Assembly: GCA_016190405.1 (NCBI GenBank)
Contig: JACPQO010000061.1
Coordinates: forward strand, 1 to 12,854
DNA from: Chloroflexota bacterium
GTDB lineage: Bacteria > Chloroflexota > Dehalococcoidia > SM23-28-2 > RBG-16-64-32
DNA length: 12,854 nt
Reading direction: 5' to 3'
A program made the translations under genes and the position numbers. Position 1 is the stretch's first letter, and every line of letters starts with the position of its first letter. Shown here piece after piece: positions 1-6,197 of this stretch. The notes beneath the pieces were generated by a model. The model searched no databases and had not been told where the DNA came from. It saw only the letters and a list, made by a program, of their open reading frames with translations.

Positions 1-20
1 ATGGGCGAGCAGCCGTATCG

Positions 21-62
21 CATTTCCCATTGCTCATTTCTCATTGCTCATTTCCCATTTTC
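21..62. repeat. Three tandem 14-bp repeats (CATTTCCCATTGCT type)
   Basis: Three units lie head to tail at 21-34, 35-48 and 49-62. The first is CATTTCCCATTGCT, the second has one change (TCTCATT) and the third ends TTTC. The array encodes the last codons and the TGA stop of the minus-strand nucleotidyltransferase gene. The same CATTTCCCATT core recurs in both orientations at 1606-1661, on the far side of the HAD gene. Confidence 0.8.
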
Positions 63-856
63 CAGCCAGGCCCCAGCTTGCGGGCGAAGGCGTCCAGCGT
101 CAGCGCCAGGGGCGTGGTGTCCTGCTCGTACTGCGGCTTCAGCTCCGCCCAGCGGTCGATGATGTCTACGATAGCCAGTTCGTCCGGGTCGGCCAGGCGG
201 GAGCGCAGCTCCTCGCGGGTGAGCGAATAGGGCCGGCCCAGCAGCAGCTCGCGGGCCTTGAGGGCCAGGACGGCCAGCTTGGCGGCGTAGCGCAGCATGC
301 GAGCGTTGCGGGCGCGCAGGAAGTTGCGGTAGTGCTGTTCCATCTCGTCGTAGTCGGGCTCGCGGTGGAGCAGGCGGTAGCGGCACTCGAAACGGATGTC
401 GCGGGCCAGTACGCGCAGGTCGGCCAGGAGGTTGTCGCGCGTGAAGGGCGGCGGCTGGAAGTCGCCGTAGAGGGGGACGAGGCCGAAGTGGAACTGCGGG
501 CGCCCGTCCGGCGGGTACTGTCGCAGCTCTTCCTCCGTCTGCACGAAGGTGGACCACTCGGCGCGGCCGCGGAACACCTTCTGCATGCGCAGGAGCGCGT
601 CGTCATCGATGCGTTTGAGGATGATGATGAGGTCGTGGTCGGAGTCGGGCTTGGCCTCGCCGCGGGCCCAGGAGCCGTGCCAGAGCAGGGCGCGGAGGTT
701 GTCGCCCAGGGAGGCGATGAGGGCATCGGCGACCTGGCGGACCTCAGCGGGCAGGTCGCTTCTCGTTGCAGCTAGCGTCTCTTCCCGCTCGTGGTGAGGT
801 ATCGAACCATGAGCGGAGTCACGACGCCTGGAATCGGGGGGTCTTTCTCCGCTCAT
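41..856 (-). CDS. Nucleotidyltransferase-fold protein with C-terminal helical (HEPN-like) domain
   Basis: This 271-residue protein looks like a DNA polymerase beta-type nucleotidyltransferase (NTP_transf_2). The family signature is at residues 60-76: Gly61-Ser62, then Asp73 and Asp75, the expected metal-binding pair. I could not place the third carboxylate with confidence. Residues from about 155 to 255 are helical, Arg/Leu-rich and HEPN-like, but I see no R-x4-H RNase motif, so this is probably a single-chain MNT plus helical-domain protein rather than a toxin. The substrate is unknown. The ATG overlaps the HAD stop as ATGA (853-856). No in-frame ATG, GTG or TTG lies between this start and the conserved domain. 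A GAGG at 868-871, 11 nt upstream of the ATG, may serve as ribosome binding site. Residues 1-20 are encoded by the inverted repeat at 795-881 and are probably not conserved. The last six residues and the stop come from the tandem repeat. Confidence 0.8.
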   Translation of the reverse strand: MSGERPPDSRRRDSAHGSIPHHEREETLAATRSDLPAEVRQVADALIASLGDNLRALLWHGSWARGEAKPDSDHDLIIILKRIDDDALLRMQKVFRGRAEWSTFVQTEEELRQYPPDGRPQFHFGLVPLYGDFQPPPFTRDNLLADLRVLARDIRFECRYRLLHREPDYDEMEQHYRNFLRARNARMLRYAAKLAVLALKARELLLGRPYSLTREELRSRLADPDELAIVDIIDRWAELKPQYEQDTTPLALTLDAFARKLGPGWKMGNEQ

Positions 857-881
857 TCCTTCGATACCTCAGGATGAGCGG
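795..881. repeat. REP-like inverted repeat across the HAD/nucleotidyltransferase junction
   Basis: The left arm is at 795-818 and the right arm at 847-871. They are near-perfect complements: a 12-base outer block (TGAGGTATCGAA and its complement) and a 10-base inner block (ATGAGCGGAG and its complement), separated by a 2- or 3-base mismatch. The spacer is 28 bases. A further ATGAGCGG follows at 874-881, directly repeating 809-816. The half-unit resembles the short interspersed TTCGA...CTCAGG...GCGG-type repeats common in environmental genomes; that comparison is from memory. The element encodes the last residues of the HAD protein, both the stop and start codons, and the first 20 residues of the nucleotidyltransferase. 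Confidence 0.75.
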
Positions 882-1572
882 GACGCACGGCCTTCTCTTC
901 CGTGTTGCATGCCTTCTTGGCTCCGTCCAGCAGGTGGAGGTCGAACTGGGCGTAGCTGTCCAGCACCAGGTCCGCCTCATCCAGCGGCGGGAGCGCCGTG
1001 GAAGCCGCGCGCAGTTGGACGGCGAACATCCCGGCGGCCCTGGCGGCGGCGATGCCGGCGGCGGTGTCCTCGATGGCCAGGCAGCGGCCCGGCGGGATGT
1101 CCAGCCGGCGGGCGGCCTCCAGGAACAGGTCGGGGGCCGGTTTGCCGTTGTCCACCTCGCTGGCGGAGACGGTGGCATCGAACGTGTCCTGGAGGGCGAG
1201 GCCGCGCAGGGTGGCGTCCACCCAGGAGCGCAGGGAGGCAGAGGCGACGGCTATGGGGACGCGGCGGCGCCGCAGCTCGGCGATGAGCGGGAGGACGCCG
1301 GGCAGGGGCTCCATGGGCCGCGCCAGTAGGCGGAGGACGGTATGGTCGTAGGCGTCGATGTACGGAGCGGGTGGCTCCTTTATTCGGAAGCGGTTGAGGA
1401 CCCAGTCCCAAGCCGCCTCTACCGTCAGGCCGATGATGTGGGTGTAATCGCCGGCCGTTACGCGGTGGCCGAGAGGCGCCAGCACGACGTTGAACGCCTC
1501 GTGGTACAGCGGCTCGCCGTCCCAGAGGACGCCATCGAGGTCAAAGATGACGGCGCGGAAGGGGCCGCCCAT
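853..1572 (-). CDS. HAD superfamily phosphatase (beta-phosphoglucomutase-like subfamily)
   Basis: This is a cytoplasmic HAD hydrolase of 239 residues, a normal length for the family. All four motifs are visible. Motif I is FDLDGVLWD, with nucleophile Asp11 and acid/base Asp13. The others are the VASAS motif II serine, the motif III lysine in NGKPAPD, and motif IV IEDTAAG with its acidic pair. A helical cap lies between motifs I and II, as in beta-phosphoglucomutase and sugar-phosphate or phosphoglycolate phosphatases. The natural substrate cannot be read from sequence. A TTG at 1573-1575 directly precedes the ATG at 1570-1572; the ATG is preferred and leaves motif I intact. The gene lies 97 bp after lysS on the same strand and overlaps the nucleotidyltransferase by ATGA. 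Its last ten or so residues (RPAHPEVSKE) are encoded by the repeat at 795-881, so the original C-terminus was probably different. Confidence 0.9.
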   Translation of the reverse strand: MGGPFRAVIFDLDGVLWDGEPLYHEAFNVVLAPLGHRVTAGDYTHIIGLTVEAAWDWVLNRFRIKEPPAPYIDAYDHTVLRLLARPMEPLPGVLPLIAELRRRRVPIAVASASLRSWVDATLRGLALQDTFDATVSASEVDNGKPAPDLFLEAARRLDIPPGRCLAIEDTAAGIAAARAAGMFAVQLRAASTALPPLDEADLVLDSYAQFDLHLLDGAKKACNTEEKAVRPAHPEVSKE

Positions 1573-1605
1573 CAACCCCGCGCCCCCGAGGAAACCGGAG
1601 ATGGG

Positions 1606-1661
1606 AAATGGGAAATGGGCGTCCTTCCGAGCGCATTTCCCATTTCTCTTTGCCCATTTCC
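1606..1661. repeat. CATTTCCCATT inverted repeat between lysS and the HAD gene
   Basis: AAATGGGAAATG (1606-1617) and its exact complement CATTTCCCATTT (1634-1645) form a 12-bp inverted repeat with a 16-base spacer. A further GCCCATTTCC (1652-1661) complements GGAAATGGGC (1611-1620). The core unit is the one tandemly repeated at 21-62. There is no T-tract on the minus strand after the stem, so it is not a convincing terminator for lysS. Confidence 0.75.
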
Positions 1662-1669
1662 TGGCGCGC

Positions 1670-3136
1670 TCACGGCTGTTCCCTCTCGCGCAGCGCGGGG
1701 AACAGGATCACCTCGCGGATGGAGGTGTGGCCGGTGAGGGCCATGACCAGCCGGTCGATGCCGATGCCCAGGCCGGCGGTGGGCGGCATGCCGTGCTCCA
1801 GGGCGACCAGGAAGTCCTCGTCAGCGACCTCGGCCTCCTCGTCGCCGGCGGCGCGCAGGCGGGCCTGCTCCAGGAAGCGCTCCCGCTGGTCGATGGGGTC
1901 GTTCAGCTCGCTGTAGGCGTTGCCCACCTCCAGGCCGGCGATGAACAGCTCGAACCGCTCCACCAGGCCGGGGTTGTCGGGCTTGCGCTTGGCCAGGGGC
2001 GACAGCTCCACCGGGTAGTCGATGAGGAAGGTGGGCTGCATCAGCTTGGGCTGGACGGTGGCCGACAGCAGCTCATCGATCAGCTTGCCGCGGCCCCAGC
2101 CCTCGTCGATGGGGATGCCGCAGGCGGCGACAGCCTGTCGCATGGATTCGACGTCGGGATGCGCCTCGAAGTCGACGCCGGAGTGCTCGCGGATGGCGTC
2201 GCGCAGAGGTACGCGGGACCAGGGGGGCCTCAGGTCGATGACGGTGTCGCCCCAGGTGACCTTGGTGGCGCCCAGGACCTCCTGGGCCACCTGGGAGATC
2301 ATCTGCTCCACCATGGCCATGACGTCGGTGTAGTCCGCGTAGGCCTCGTACGTCTCCAGCATGGTGAACTCCGGGTTGTAGCGCGTGGAGACACCTTCGT
2401 TGCGGAAGATGCGGCCCAGCTCGTAGACCTTATCGAAGCCGCCGACGATGAGGCGCTTGAGATGCAGCTCCAGGGCGATGCGCAGGTAGAACTGGCGGTC
2501 CAGGGCGTTGTGGTAGGTGACGAAGGGGCGGGCGGCGGCGCCGCCGGCGGCGGCCTGGAGCACCGGCGTCTCCACCTCCAGGAAGCCGCGGCCGTCCAGG
2601 AAGCGGCGGATGGCGCTGATGGCGGCCGAGCGGACCAGGAAGGCGTCGCGGACGGGGGCGTTGGCCATCAGGTCCAGGTAACGCTGGCGGTAGCGGACCT
2701 CGACGTCGTGGAGGCCGTGCCACTTCTCAGGCGGGGGCCGCAGGGCCTTGGACAGCACGGTGAAGTCCGTGGCCTGGACGGTGGCCTCGCCGGTCCGCGT
2801 GCGAAAGAGCGTGCCGCTGACGCCCAGGAAGTCGCCCAGGTCCAGGTCCTGAAGGGTGTCGTAGGCGCCGCCGAGAACGTCCCGCTTGAAGTAGGTCTGG
2901 ATGCGGCCGGAGCCGTCGCGCAGGTCAATAAAGGTGGCCCTGCCCATCTGGCGCAGGGCGGTGATGCGGCCGGCCACGGTCACCGCGTCTTCAGGCGCTT
3001 CCCCTTCTTGGAGGAGGGCCACCGCCTGCTGGGCCGAATAGGTGCGGCGAAAGCGGGCGGGATAGGGGTCAACGCCGCGGGAGCGCAGGCGCTCCAGCTT
3101 TGTTTTGCGAAGGGCTATGATCTCGTCCTCGCCCAT
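1670..3136 (-). CDS. lysS: Lysyl-tRNA synthetase, class II
   Basis: This cytoplasmic enzyme attaches lysine to tRNA-Lys with ATP. Its 488 residues match bacterial class II LysRS. The N-terminal OB-fold anticodon-binding domain spans roughly residues 50-140 ([19 protein letters not shown]). Class II motif 2 begins at Phe244-Arg245-Asn246-Glu247 and continues into a typical NPEFTMLE stretch. The C-terminal block [20 protein letters not shown] is characteristic of LysRS. Motif 3, GLGIGIDR, is at 455-462. The ATG is preceded by AAAGG at 3146-3150, 9 nt upstream. The gene lies 118 bp after greA on the same strand; two hairpins sit between them, so it may share the greA transcript or have its own promoter. 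I see nothing truncated or missing. Confidence 0.97.
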   Translation of the reverse strand: MGEDEIIALRKTKLERLRSRGVDPYPARFRRTYSAQQAVALLQEGEAPEDAVTVAGRITALRQMGRATFIDLRDGSGRIQTYFKRDVLGGAYDTLQDLDLGDFLGVSGTLFRTRTGEATVQATDFTVLSKALRPPPEKWHGLHDVEVRYRQRYLDLMANAPVRDAFLVRSAAISAIRRFLDGRGFLEVETPVLQAAAGGAAARPFVTYHNALDRQFYLRIALELHLKRLIVGGFDKVYELGRIFRNEGVSTRYNPEFTMLETYEAYADYTDVMAMVEQMISQVAQEVLGATKVTWGDTVIDLRPPWSRVPLRDAIREHSGVDFEAHPDVESMRQAVAACGIPIDEGWGRGKLIDELLSATVQPKLMQPTFLIDYPVELSPLAKRKPDNPGLVERFELFIAGLEVGNAYSELNDPIDQRERFLEQARLRAAGDEEAEVADEDFLVALEHGMPPTAGLGIGIDRLVMALTGHTSIREVILFPALREREQP

Positions 3137-3152
3137 GGTTCGGGTGACCTTT

Positions 3153-3174
3153 GTGGGGGTCTGAAGACCCCCAC
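3153..3174. repeat. TGAA-loop palindrome upstream of lysS
   Basis: A perfect hairpin: arm GTGGGGGTC (3153-3161), loop TGAA (3162-3165), and the exact complement of the arm at 3166-3174. It is followed by CTACA. It shares the loop and overall shape, but not the arm sequence, with the palindromes at 11101-11122 and 11145-11164. No T-tract follows on either strand. It lies 16 bases before the lysS start codon, just upstream of its ribosome binding site. Confidence 0.75.
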
Positions 3175-3201
3175 CTACATCGCTGGTTGGAGGGTTGAAT
3201 G

Positions 3202-3233
3202 ATCAGGCGGGGCAGCGCGCCCCGCCTGATTTT
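3202..3233. terminator. Terminator-like hairpin between greA and lysS
   Basis: A perfect 12-bp stem has ATCAGGCGGGGC at 3202-3213, a 5-base loop, and the complement at 3219-3230. On the plus strand it is followed by TTTTA. In the direction of greA transcription (minus strand) no U-tract follows, so it would end greA transcripts poorly and may act instead as a 3'-end stabiliser or partial terminator. It begins 25 bases past the greA stop codon. Confidence 0.45.
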
Positions 3234-3254
3234 ACCTTCGCTGCCTGTCAGCGG

Positions 3255-3722
3255 CTAGCTGATGTTGACGATGGTCCAGCGCAGGACGCCGGCCGGGGCG
3301 TTGACCTGGACCTCGTCGCCGACGGACTTGCCCAGCAGGGCCAGCCCCACCGGCGACTCGTTGCTGATGCGACCGGCCTTGGGGTCGGCCTCGGCCGAGC
3401 CAACGATGGTGTACTGCTCCCGTTCGCCCTTATGATTCAGCACGGCGACGGTGGAGCCCAAGCCGACGCGCTGATGATCGTGGGCTTCCTCGATGATGAC
3501 GGCGTTCTGGATGATGTTCTCCAGCGTAAGGATGCGACCCTCGACGAAGGCCTGCTCGTTGCGGGCGTCTTCGTATTCGGGGGTATTCTGGGCGCCCACC
3601 ATCTCTTTGGCGTCGTGGATGCGCTGGGCCACCTCAGCACGGCGAACAGTGATGAGGTCGTCCAGCTCCTGCTTCAGTTTAGCCAGGCCGTCTTTGGTTA
3701 GGGGTACAGCCTTGCCCGGCAT
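3255..3722 (-). CDS. greA: GreA-family transcription elongation factor lacking the acidic tip
   Basis: GreA enters the RNA polymerase secondary channel and stimulates cleavage of backtracked RNA. The N-terminal coiled coil spans residues 8-75. The C-terminal FKBP-like domain spans about 83-155 and carries the family block ISNESPVGLALLGK. The length, 155 residues, is normal. A GTG at 3732-3734 also opens the frame, but an AAGGAG at 3734-3739 overlaps it and sits 11 nt before the ATG at 3720-3722, so I chose the ATG. The tip is odd. Where GreA usually reads GDLSENAEY, this protein reads VGAQNTPEY (42-50). The aspartate and glutamate needed for cleavage in E. coli (D41, E44) align with Gly43 and Asn46, with no gap. 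The fold is clearly GreA, but its activity may be altered. The gene has its own promoter and a leader attenuator. Confidence 0.93.
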   Translation of the reverse strand: MPGKAVPLTKDGLAKLKQELDDLITVRRAEVAQRIHDAKEMVGAQNTPEYEDARNEQAFVEGRILTLENIIQNAVIIEEAHDHQRVGLGSTVAVLNHKGEREQYTIVGSAEADPKAGRISNESPVGLALLGKSVGDEVQVNAPAGVLRWTIVNIS

Positions 3723-3733
3723 CGCGGTTCTCA

Positions 3734-3739
3734 CTCCTT
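3734..3739 (-). promoter_or_regulatory. Shine-Dalgarno AAGGAG that sets the greA start
   Basis: AAGGAG reads on the minus strand 11 nt upstream of the ATG at 3720-3722. It overlaps the alternative GTG (3732-3734), which therefore could not use it. This favours the 155-residue GreA. Confidence 0.65.
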
Positions 3740-3753
3740 GAATTGGCGTTGGG

Positions 3754-3784
3754 AAAAAAGAGACTGGGGGCCAAGCCCTCAGTC
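3754..3784 (-). terminator. Intrinsic terminator in the greA leader (candidate attenuator)
   Basis: On the minus strand a 10-bp stem (GACTGAGGGC, loop TTG, then GCCCCCAGTC, one A-C mismatch) is followed at once by TCTTTTTT. It lies downstream of the greA promoter and upstream of its Shine-Dalgarno. The neighbouring gene on the other side is divergent, so there is no upstream minus-strand gene for this terminator to serve. It should therefore cut short greA's own transcript to about 50 nt. Confidence 0.7.
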
Positions 3785-3809
3785 GTGCAGCGCCCTAATC
3801 TCCGGCCAG

Positions 3810-3838
3810 ATTATAGCGCAAGGCGCAAGGGTTGTAAA
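3810..3838 (-). promoter_or_regulatory. Sigma-70-type promoter for greA
   Basis: On the minus strand, a -35 box TTTACA (3833-3838; five of six consensus bases) and a -10 box TATAAT (3810-3815; six of six) are separated by 17 bp. Transcription should start near 3803. The leader then runs through the attenuator hairpin to the greA ribosome binding site. Confidence 0.8.
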
Positions 3839-3854
3839 GCGCGGCAAGCCTGCG

Positions 3855-3884
3855 GCCGGCGGGCAGGCCTGCCTGTCCGCCGGC
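3855..3884. repeat. 30-bp palindrome between divergent promoters
   Basis: A 14-base arm at 3855-3868 (GCCGGCGGGCAGGC) faces its near-complement at 3871-3884, with one mismatch and a 2-base centre. It sits between the greA promoter and the promoter of the plus-strand operon. No T-tract follows on either strand. It could be a short interspersed repeat or a two-sided regulator site. Confidence 0.65.
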
Positions 3885-3894
3885 ACCTCTGGAC

Positions 3895-3925
3895 TTGTTT
3901 TGCGGAGCGGGGGCTGTGATACAAT
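3895..3925 (+). promoter_or_regulatory. Promoter of the GH18-like/rsmD/coaD operon
   Basis: A -10 box TACAAT at 3920-3925 is preceded by TGA, giving an extended -10 (TGnTACAAT). A weak -35 box TTGTTT at 3895-3900 stands 19 bp upstream, slightly long, which the extended -10 could offset. The predicted start is near 3932, about 60 nt before the first gene. Confidence 0.55.
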
Positions 3926-3990
3926 CCGCCTGACTGCGAGGCACACAGGCGCCTGACTCGCGTCCCTTGGAGGTAGCCAGCCCTTAAAGC

Positions 3991-6177
3991 ATGCGAGGAT
4001 TCCCGCCCCGCGATATGCCGCCGGAGAGGCGTCCGCGGCGTGAGCTACCGAGGCCGGAGGGGCCTTTCGACCGGTTGCTGCGGCGCCGGCCGGAGCGCGA
4101 TCCCGCTCCCTTCATCATCGGCGGCACCATCGCTTTCGTGGCCCTGGTGATCGGGCTGGTGTTCGTCTTTTCGTCGCTCCTGGGCGGCGGCGGCGACAAC
4201 AGGGGCGAGATAAGCGGGCTGCCGGCTGGTATCAAGGGCCGGCTGGGGACGATGCCCAGGCTGCCGCCGGGGCTGGTGGCGGTGAGCGACTTCGTCGAGT
4301 TCGAGACGGAGAAAGAGATCACGGCCGAGATCCAGTTGCCGCTGAATCAGCGAGTAGAGGACCCGGCGCAACTGGGCTTCTATACGTTCCTGAGCTCGCG
4401 ATGGCAGCGGGTCGCCGATGTGGAGCTGGTGGAGGGGGGTGTCCGTGGCAAGGCCGAATTCCGCTCGGTACCCGGCAATCTAGCCGTCCTCCAGGTGGCG
4501 GCGCAGGCGTACCAGGTGGCCGGGTCGCTGCCCGCAGGCGGCAGCCTGCACCCGGACGCGAAGGTCAACATCCTGAGCCCCCGGGACTACCGGCCGGCCG
4601 CCGATGGCTCCGTGCAGGGGACGGCGACGCCGCTACAGGTGGACGCGGGCGTTCTCCTAATGCCAACGATCGTGGGGAGCGGCCAGGACGCCGCGGCCGC
4701 CGTGGACAACATCCTGGCCGACGGCTCGCTGCGGGCGGCCCACATCCAGGCCATCGTTGGCCTGGCCCAGCAGGGGCAATTGGCGGCCATTGACCTCGAG
4801 TATTCCTCGGTGGACTCGGCGCTGGGCGCGGAGTTCACGGAGTTCGTGCAGGGACTGTCTGAGGCGCTGCACCAGGGCGGGGCCCGCCTCAGCCTGACGC
4901 TGCCGCCGCCGACCGGCCAGCGGCAGGCCTACGATTGGCAGGCGCTGGGGCAGGCGGTGGACATCATCAAGGTGCTGCCCATCGCCGACCCGGTGGCCTA
5001 CTGGGAGAAGATGCCTGACGCCCTCAACCAAATAACGGAGGATGTTGCGCCCAACAAGGTGATGCTGGTGCTGAGCCCGTTCAGCGTGGAGCGCACGGGG
5101 AGCGTGGCCCGGCCCGTCGGCTATCAGGAGGCGATGGTGCTGGCAGCGCAGGCGGTGGTGCGGGAGCCGGGGGACCCCGAGAAGATCAAGCCGGGGGTAA
5201 CCGTGAAGCTGGTGGCGGCCAACCTGGACGACGGGGAAGGGGCCTCGCCGCTGCGCTGGAGCGACAACGCCGCGGCGGTAACCTTCTCCCTGGGAGGCGG
5301 CCAGAACCGCACCATCTTCGTGGAGAACGGGTTCAGCGTGCGCTTCAAGCTGGAGATGGTTGAGGCGTACGGCCTGGGCGGCGTGGCGGTGGCCGACGCC
5401 TCCGCTCAATCGGACGTGGCCAACGTGTGGCCGGCGGTGAACGAGCTGGCCTCATCGGCGACGGTGACGCTGCTGCGGCCCAACGACGACACTCTGCTGC
5501 CGCGCTGGCAGGCGCCGGACGGCGGCGACCTGGGCGCGGGAGCAGGCACGACGGCCACCTGGATCGCGCCTTCCGTAGCCAGCACCTACACCCTGGTGCT
5601 CATCGTCAGCGATGGGGAGAGGCGGTTCGGGCGCCGGACGACGGTGGAGGTGAAGGGGCCGCCGTCCACGCCGACGGCGGTGCCGACGTTCACGCCGGAG
5701 GCGACGGCTACGCCCACGCCCACGCCCAGCGCCACGGCGGCAGGAACGGCCGTGCAGGTGGGAATACTGGCGGAGGGCGACGACGCCGACGGCCAGTACA
5801 CCAACAACGAAACCGTCAGCCCGGGCTCGACGGTCACGTACCTGGTGACCTTCGACAATGACAGCCCCGAGCCGGTGACGATCGTCTCCCTGGTGGACGA
5901 CGTATACGGGAATGTGACCTGTCTCGATAGCGAGGGCGAAGGAGTCCTAGGGCAAACGCTGAAGGCGGACGACGGCGATGGTCCCCAACTGGACGGTGGG
6001 CCGGACGAGGTGCAGTGCACCTTCACCGCCAAGGCGCCCAGCCAGTCCGGTGAGACGGTCAAGAACACGATAACCGGGACCATAAAGGATGCCCAAGGAA
6101 ACGAGGCGTCCGATGAGGATGACGCTACCATCACCACGGCTGTGGCAGGATCACCGTCGCCATCGCCGTCACCGTGA
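3991..6177 (+). CDS. Membrane-anchored GH18-like protein with Ig-like and DUF11-like domains
   Basis: This 728-residue protein probably acts outside the cell, tethered by one membrane segment. A basic, proline-rich cytoplasmic start (1-40) leads to a hydrophobic helix at about 41-63. A beta-rich region follows (75-165). A TIM-barrel-like region resembling YaaH/GH18 glycosidases spans about 205-475. The match to the GH18 catalytic strand is AAIDLEYS, with Glu270 in the acid position and Asp268 two residues before it. The aspartate usually two further back is replaced by alanine, so sugar cleavage is uncertain. GLGGVAVAD (about 455-463) resembles the last barrel strand. Next come an Ig/PKD-like domain (487-555), a Thr/Pro linker (556-590), a DUF11-like adhesion-type domain (590-715) and an SPSPSP tail. 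A TAA stop lies two codons upstream, fixing this as the earliest start; GGAGG at 3969-3973 is rather far away (17 nt). The next gene, rsmD, follows after 20 bp. Peptidoglycan is a possible target, by analogy only. Confidence 0.8.
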   Translation: MRGFPPRDMPPERRPRRELPRPEGPFDRLLRRRPERDPAPFIIGGTIAFVALVIGLVFVFSSLLGGGGDNRGEISGLPAGIKGRLGTMPRLPPGLVAVSDFVEFETEKEITAEIQLPLNQRVEDPAQLGFYTFLSSRWQRVADVELVEGGVRGKAEFRSVPGNLAVLQVAAQAYQVAGSLPAGGSLHPDAKVNILSPRDYRPAADGSVQGTATPLQVDAGVLLMPTIVGSGQDAAAAVDNILADGSLRAAHIQAIVGLAQQGQLAAIDLEYSSVDSALGAEFTEFVQGLSEALHQGGARLSLTLPPPTGQRQAYDWQALGQAVDIIKVLPIADPVAYWEKMPDALNQITEDVAPNKVMLVLSPFSVERTGSVARPVGYQEAMVLAAQAVVREPGDPEKIKPGVTVKLVAANLDDGEGASPLRWSDNAAAVTFSLGGGQNRTIFVENGFSVRFKLEMVEAYGLGGVAVADASAQSDVANVWPAVNELASSATVTLLRPNDDTLLPRWQAPDGGDLGAGAGTTATWIAPSVASTYTLVLIVSDGERRFGRRTTVEVKGPPSTPTAVPTFTPEATATPTPTPSATAAGTAVQVGILAEGDDADGQYTNNETVSPGSTVTYLVTFDNDSPEPVTIVSLVDDVYGNVTCLDSEGEGVLGQTLKADDGDGPQLDGGPDEVQCTFTAKAPSQSGETVKNTITGTIKDAQGNEASDEDDATITTAVAGSPSPSPSP

Positions 6178-6197
6178 CGTAGGGAGAATATGCTCTG

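Noticed and set aside
1..44. Possible next minus-strand gene starting at the ATGA at 41-44
   Set aside because: Only 14 codons lie in the window, several ATGs inside the repeat compete, and nothing recognisable is encoded.
21..62. CRISPR array
   Set aside because: The repeats are 14 bp and directly adjacent, with no spacers, and there are no cas genes.
1606..1645. Hairpin after lysS as an intrinsic terminator
   Set aside because: The minus strand has no T-tract after the stem. The sequence instead belongs to the CATTTCCCATT repeat family.
1490..3202. 570-codon plus-strand open frame opposite lysS
   Set aside because: It lies antisense to an unmistakable LysRS and has low-complexity Gly/Val/Gln composition typical of a GC-rich shadow frame.
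3723..3734. GTG start for greA
   Set aside because: The only good Shine-Dalgarno overlaps this GTG and is correctly placed for the ATG at 3722.
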